This document shows, one piece after another, positions 60,337 to 64,000 of a stretch of DNA of 64,000 bases. The notes under the pieces are model-generated. The model ran no database searches. It was not told the origin of the DNA and worked only from the letters and a program-made list of their open reading frames with translations. Source of the DNA: Spartobacteria bacterium UBA695 (GTDB taxonomy: Bacteria; Verrucomicrobiota; Verrucomicrobiia; Chthoniobacterales; Chthoniobacteraceae). Where the stretch lies: NCBI GenBank assembly GCA_002298145.1, contig DBMP01000017.1, forward strand, positions 62,001 to 126,000, written 5' to 3'. Numbering within the stretch: the stretch's first letter is position 1; every line of letters starts with the position of its first letter. The translations under genes and the position numbers were made by a program.

Positions 60337-62195
60337 TTGGAATGGAATGGTGGGGTGTTGGGAGACGGATTGTCAATAAACACGGGATCACTCTCAGTGC
60401 CCCCGGAGATGAAATTGTTTTTGACTATTACATCGTAGGAATTTATCACAGTGATCGCATGCCCGCGCGAAAATTTTCCGCTGCCAAGGGGCGCTTTAGG
60501 ATATGCTGTGTTGCAATGGGAAATGGAATTGCCGGAGATGCGGCCGCCGATCAATCCGTTGACCACGATGCCTTCGTCCGTGCACCCTTCGATCCAATTC
60601 CCCGTGATATCAATATCGCGGTGATTGCCGGTGGTTTGGGTTCCGGTCGGGGCGTTGAGAGCCGTTTCCGCCGATACGCTGATGGCGCCGGGCGTCGGGC
60701 ATAGGCCCAGGTTCATTGCGGCCCCGAGGCCAATATCTTCAAGAACGTTATCGCGCACTGTCACGTGATCGATCCAGCCCGCTTCCCGGTAGTAGGCATA
60801 CAGGGCAGCGAGGCTGATGCCCGACTGGGTGGTCCTGGCAATATAGTTATCCTCTATTATTCCATGGCCTGCCATGATTCGGATGGCGCGGGGGCGGACA
60901 TCATGGATTGTGTTTTTTCGGACCACGTAGCCGGCGGAATTGGCGGAGGGAAAGTCGATCACGTCGCCCGCCGCCGCTCCGCTATCGGAGGAAAGGGTAA
61001 TGCGGAGGTATTTTTCCCGGGGATAAGTTATAAGCGGGCCGGCTTTTACGATTTCGGAACGGGAGAGCGAAAAGGGCGGCGTGAGATCGGTTTCCAGCCT
61101 CGCAATTTCAACGGTATTCTTGATCCGGTAATTATCAGCGGCAAGGATGCGGACCGGGTCACCGGGAAGCAGAATATTGTCATAGTATGGTCTGATAATA
61201 TCCAAGGTGGTGCGACGTAGACACCAAATGACATCGGGAGATTCTACGTGGACGATTTGAAAGGCGGGTCCGTGCAGATTGATGCCGTCGTCGCCCATAA
61301 AACTGAATTCGCAGCCTTCGATCAACGGCCCCTTGCGGGAATAGGCAAAATTCAAGGCGTCTGCGTTGGTGGAAAGCAATCGCGCAACGGCGGCTCCGGC
61401 GGGCCGAGGGCCGCGTTCGACCACGCAGCGCAAAAATTGATTTTCGCCGGCACTGTTTCGAATAACCATGGCCAAGCCCGGTGACGAGAAAATCCGCAGG
61501 GCTTCCAGCCGGATGTTTTGAGTGCGGAAGAAATCAAGCGCCGGCGCCTGCCGCATGGAAAAAACCGCCATGTCCCCCGGCCTGAGAAGAGCCGCCTGGC
61601 CTTTTTCAACCATGGACGGGTCCAGCAAAACCTTGGCCTTGCGCGGAGTGATCCGTTGCAGGCTCCGATAGATTCCCTCGGCAGCTCCGCGCTTCCACCC
61701 CCGGGTTTGGCCGTCAAATAAATGAATCCGCGACGAATTGAGTTCTTCCCCAAGATCCGGATAGCCTTCCTGGATCTCGACATCGACCGCGGAATGATCG
61801 GGGAAGGTGGCGACAATGGTCCCTTGCGTAAACGGAAGCGGATCATAGTCAAAGGTGATCCCCTTGACGGTGATGCCGTCGCAATCGGCAAAGCGCATGC
61901 CGGCATCCTTGAACTGGGTAAAAACCAAGGTGGTTTCCGGCCCCTCAATGGTCAACCCCTTCGCCCCGCAAAGTGCTACGCCACGGGGCGGTATGCGATA
62001 AATACCGGCGGGAAGGCGGATGACGGCTTCGTGATGCGCGACAGCCTCTTCGAGGATCTGGGACAAATCCAATACAGGCGCTTTCGAGTAGTCGCACGGG
62101 GCGGAGATTTCAGCCCGGGCTAGCCAGCTTGTCGGAAGAAAAAAGCCCATCATGGCGCAAAACAGAGCGGCCAGCGGGGAATACCTATGGATCAT
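60333..62195 (-). CDS. Secreted right-handed beta-helix protein
   Basis: A 620-aa protein starting at ATG 62195 (MIHRYSPLAALF) with signal peptide ending near Ala-Arg-Ala. Early motifs Gly-Ile-Tyr-Arg-Ile-Pro-Pro-Arg-Gly and Leu-Thr-Ile-Glu-Gly-Pro, then repeated Asn-x-Ile/Val and Gly-Asn rungs (for example Ile-Arg-Ile-Met-Ala-Gly-His-Gly-Ile-Ile-Glu-Asp-Asn-Tyr-Ile), indicate a parallel beta-helix as in polysaccharide lyases and epimerases/GH110-like enzymes. Asp-Asp-Gly-Ile-Asn-Leu-His-Gly near residue 300 is a candidate active region. It shares the Asp-Tyr-Asp-Pro-Leu-Pro-Phe-Thr-Gln-Gly segment with the gene at 63363. Substrate unknown. Confidence 0.82.
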   Translation of the reverse strand: MIHRYSPLAALFCAMMGFFLPTSWLARAEISAPCDYSKAPVLDLSQILEEAVAHHEAVIRLPAGIYRIPPRGVALCGAKGLTIEGPETTLVFTQFKDAGMRFADCDGITVKGITFDYDPLPFTQGTIVATFPDHSAVDVEIQEGYPDLGEELNSSRIHLFDGQTRGWKRGAAEGIYRSLQRITPRKAKVLLDPSMVEKGQAALLRPGDMAVFSMRQAPALDFFRTQNIRLEALRIFSSPGLAMVIRNSAGENQFLRCVVERGPRPAGAAVARLLSTNADALNFAYSRKGPLIEGCEFSFMGDDGINLHGPAFQIVHVESPDVIWCLRRTTLDIIRPYYDNILLPGDPVRILAADNYRIKNTVEIARLETDLTPPFSLSRSEIVKAGPLITYPREKYLRITLSSDSGAAAGDVIDFPSANSAGYVVRKNTIHDVRPRAIRIMAGHGIIEDNYIARTTQSGISLAALYAYYREAGWIDHVTVRDNVLEDIGLGAAMNLGLCPTPGAISVSAETALNAPTGTQTTGNHRDIDITGNWIEGCTDEGIVVNGLIGGRISGNSISHCNTAYPKAPLGSGKFSRGHAITVINSYDVIVKNNFISGGTESDPVFIDNPSPNTPPFHSK

Positions 62196-62276
62196 GAGAT
62201 GAAAAGTGGGGGAAAAACGGCGGCGTGTGATGTGCAGCACACCCTCCAATATTCCAAATGGGCCAACAACCGATTT

Positions 62277-62294
62277 ATTGCTTAATCGTTAGAT
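62277..62294 (-). promoter_or_regulatory. Candidate LacI-family operator (copy 2)
   Basis: The same 18-mer as at 58482-58499, located 82 bases upstream of the beta-helix start and just after the end of the AraC-family gene. Relative to the downstream gene it is in the opposite orientation to copy 1. The inverted repeat AATC-GTTA-GATT is perfect here. Confidence 0.5.
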
Positions 62295-62299
62295 TGCCA

Positions 62300-63145
62300 T
62301 CATGAAAAGGCTGACCGCCCGTGGCGGTAGCCCTCGCGAAAGCTGCGCGGAGAAACCCCGGAGAATTTCTGGATCAAGCGGGCGAAGTAGTTGGCGTCGG
62401 TAATGCCGACTTGATACGCGACTTCCTTGACCGGGAGATCCGTTTGTTTCAGCAGCTCGATGGCCTGGTGAATCCTCCGGCTTTGCAGATAGTGCGAGGG
62501 CGTCATCTGGTAGACCTGCTTGAAGGCGCGGAACAGCGTGGCCCGGTGCATCCCCATCGCGGCGGCCATCCCCTCCACGCTGAGCTGCGGATCGGCATAT
62601 TTTTCGTCAATGTTCTTTCGGCATTGTTCGATCCGGGAAATATCCCGGGAGAGGGTGGCGGGCAGGGCTCCTTCCGTGGCCGCCAGCAAAATGGCATGGG
62701 CCTGGTGCGCCGCTTCCCGGTCGCCGGACACGGTACCGCGGGCCAGCGCTTCGCGCAGATTTTTGAACAACTCGATCGGGCATGGGCTCCCCTGTATGGG
62801 GCGCTTGTCAAAGCCAAAGGCTTTCAGCCACTGCGAACATTCAGTATGGTCCAGGGTCAACCAGTGATATTTCCAGACCTTGCTGAGCGGCCGCAGGCTG
62901 TGTAGCTCGCCAGGCAGCAGGTAAAAGATATCCCGCTCCTTGACTTGGATCTGCTGACCGTCGAGATCGAACTCGCCCCTCCCCGATTCGCACCAAAAAA
63001 CTTCGGCGAACCATTTCCGAATCGGTTCTTCACTCAGGGCCCCCGCGACTAGCGCGTAAGCACCGGTGGATCGAACCGCCAGCGGCAAATGCTGGGGCAG
63101 TTCGTGATTAAAGCGGTAAACGCTGATCTTTTTGGATTGCAACAT
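62300..63145 (-). CDS. AraC-family transcriptional regulator
   Basis: A 281-aa AraC/XylS regulator from ATG 63145 (MLQSKKISVYRF); an open frame continues to ATG 63295 but those 50 residues look non-family. The N-terminal cupin-like sensor ends near Leu-Pro-Gly-Glu-Leu-His. The C-terminal DNA-binding domain has both helix-turn-helices: Ser-Val-Glu-Gly-Met-Ala-Ala-Ala-Met-Gly-Met-His-Arg-Ala-Thr-Leu-Phe-Arg-Ala-Phe, and Val-Lys-Glu-Val-Ala-Tyr-Gln-Val-Gly-Ile-Thr-Asp-Ala-Asn-Tyr-Phe-Ala-Arg. It lies between two paralogous beta-helix genes and could control either; sugar-responsive control is typical. Confidence 0.88.
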   Translation of the reverse strand: MLQSKKISVYRFNHELPQHLPLAVRSTGAYALVAGALSEEPIRKWFAEVFWCESGRGEFDLDGQQIQVKERDIFYLLPGELHSLRPLSKVWKYHWLTLDHTECSQWLKAFGFDKRPIQGSPCPIELFKNLREALARGTVSGDREAAHQAHAILLAATEGALPATLSRDISRIEQCRKNIDEKYADPQLSVEGMAAAMGMHRATLFRAFKQVYQMTPSHYLQSRRIHQAIELLKQTDLPVKEVAYQVGITDANYFARLIQKFSGVSPRSFREGYRHGRSAFS

Positions 63146-63362
63146 TTGTCGCCAAATGGGGGTTGCTTGAAGAGTAATTACCCCAGCCCTCAGGCGCAAC
63201 ATAAAAGCGTTCTTGAAGCGGGATCGTCGCTCGAACGTCACCGGGGCGGATTCGGTAATTCCCGCGGCCGTGACGGCTTGATTCAGGTGCAACATTTATC
63301 CTGATAAAACAACATTGCTCCTCTAGCCTTTTTGCTGATGAGGATTACTTTCAGACGCTAGT

Positions 63363-64000
63363 ATGTTCTCCCTCAAGTTGCCCGTTGTGGCCATCATTGC
63401 GGCATTGACACCCATGGCTGGAATGGCGGCCAACGCCTCATCGGATTCCGCCAGCGACGATATTCTCTCCACGATTGCTTCGGCGCAGGCCCGGGGGGAA
63501 TGCGTTGTGACGCTTGCTCCGGGCAGGCACAAGCTTCCGCCCCAGGGGTTGAAGCTGGAAAAGCTGCGCCATTTAACGATTGAGGGAAACGGGGCAACGC
63601 TGGTGGCAGGCAGCCGGGATGTTTCGGCCATTCGGATCGAGGATTGCGAGGCGGTGACGCTTTGCAACTTCCAGATCGACTACGATCCGCTGCCCTTTAC
63701 CCAAGGCGACGTTGTTGCGGTGGACCGGCAGGGGCAAACCATCGAGGTGAGCCTGCATGCTGGCTACCCCGGGGCGGAGGCCGCTGTGGCGCGCTCCGGG
63801 ATGTTTACCGATGCACGCCTCCAGCTTTTTTGCAAGGAGATCGCCACCCATAAACCGGGAGCGCCGGATTTTCATGTCTCCAATCTCGAGACCAAGGAGG
63901 GGCGGACGGTCCTGGTGATGCTGAAGGACCAGCAGGCGGGTCTGGCCAAGATTGAGCCGGGCGACCGAGTCACGCTTTCCTCCCGGGCCGCGGAGGGAGT
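63363..64000 (+). CDS. Secreted beta-helix protein, paralog (partial)
   Basis: The first 212 codons are visible; the gene runs off the right edge. ATG 63363 (MFSLKLPVVAIIAAL) starts a signal peptide ending near Met-Ala-Ala-Asn-Ala. It is paralogous to the protein at 60333-62195: both have Pro-Gly-x-x-x-Leu/Ile-Pro-Pro-x-Gly, Leu-Thr-Ile-Glu-Gly, Gly/Asp-Tyr-Asp-Pro-Leu-Pro-Phe-Thr-Gln-Gly and a Gly-Tyr-Pro segment at matching positions. The visible part covers the cap and first rungs only. It is divergent from the AraC-family gene. Confidence 0.8.
   Translation, partial: MFSLKLPVVAIIAALTPMAGMAANASSDSASDDILSTIASAQARGECVVTLAPGRHKLPPQGLKLEKLRHLTIEGNGATLVAGSRDVSAIRIEDCEAVTLCNFQIDYDPLPFTQGDVVAVDRQGQTIEVSLHAGYPGAEAAVARSGMFTDARLQLFCKEIATHKPGAPDFHVSNLETKEGRTVLVMLKDQQAGLAKIEPGDRVTLSSRAAEG

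Overview
The window comes from a GC-rich, Gram-negative bacterium that is most likely a member of the Verrucomicrobiota. The strongest lineage marker is the four-gene set at 47117-53332, three prepilin-like proteins plus one very large anchored protein, which matches the Verru_Chthon cassette (order D-B-C-A). A PEP-CTERM protein with autotransporter-type beta-strand repeats, TonB systems and several secreted glycan-active enzymes fit the same picture. Gene names rest on motifs and gene order read by eye; no database search was run.

Region 1 (1-19.1 kb) looks like an organosulfur acquisition module. A minus-strand operon encodes an MFS transporter, a radical SAM protein, a NifH-like reductase and two nitrogenase component 1-like subunits, the second cut by the window edge. 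The order radical SAM-H-D-K matches the methylthio-alkane reductase (marBHDK) type of nitrogenase-like system, which releases methanethiol from small thioethers. Next come tonB-exbD-exbB, a PadR regulator with a heterodimeric ABC exporter, and a second minus-strand operon: TonB-dependent receptor, two paralogous SsuA-like binding proteins, SsuC-like permease and SsuB-like ATPase. A duplicated regulatory element with a 16-bp palindrome lies upstream of both exbB and the receptor, linking outer-membrane uptake to its energy supply. The mar-like operon itself is preceded by a leader able to form mutually exclusive hairpins.

Region 2 (19.2-31.9 kb) holds tRNA-Pro(CGG) with a terminator, a sugar-nucleotide cluster (ManC-like enzyme, HSGH nucleotidyltransferase, GHMP-type kinase), CinA, a DUF1015 protein, a Tyr/His-rich secreted peptide, an exopolysaccharide export pair (Wzc-like and an enlarged Wza-like protein with a thrice-repeated insert), RecQ and tRNA-Phe(GAA).

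Region 3 (31.9-64 kb) is an accessory carbohydrate region. It contains a decayed exonuclease next to tRNA-Phe; a GH38-like/HAD/oxidoreductase operon whose first gene lacks a normal start codon and the expected nucleophile; a 1235-aa secreted putative glycoside hydrolase; the PEP-CTERM repeat protein; a CBM9-like protein and a sialate O-acetylesterase-like protein; the Verru_Chthon cassette; several broken genes (acetylesterase with a 10-base deletion, truncated MFS and AraC genes meeting at one junction, a tRNA-Thr remnant); and a LacI/AraC-controlled set of SGNH esterase and beta-helix proteins. The LacI gene and the beta-helix operon share an 18-bp upstream motif.
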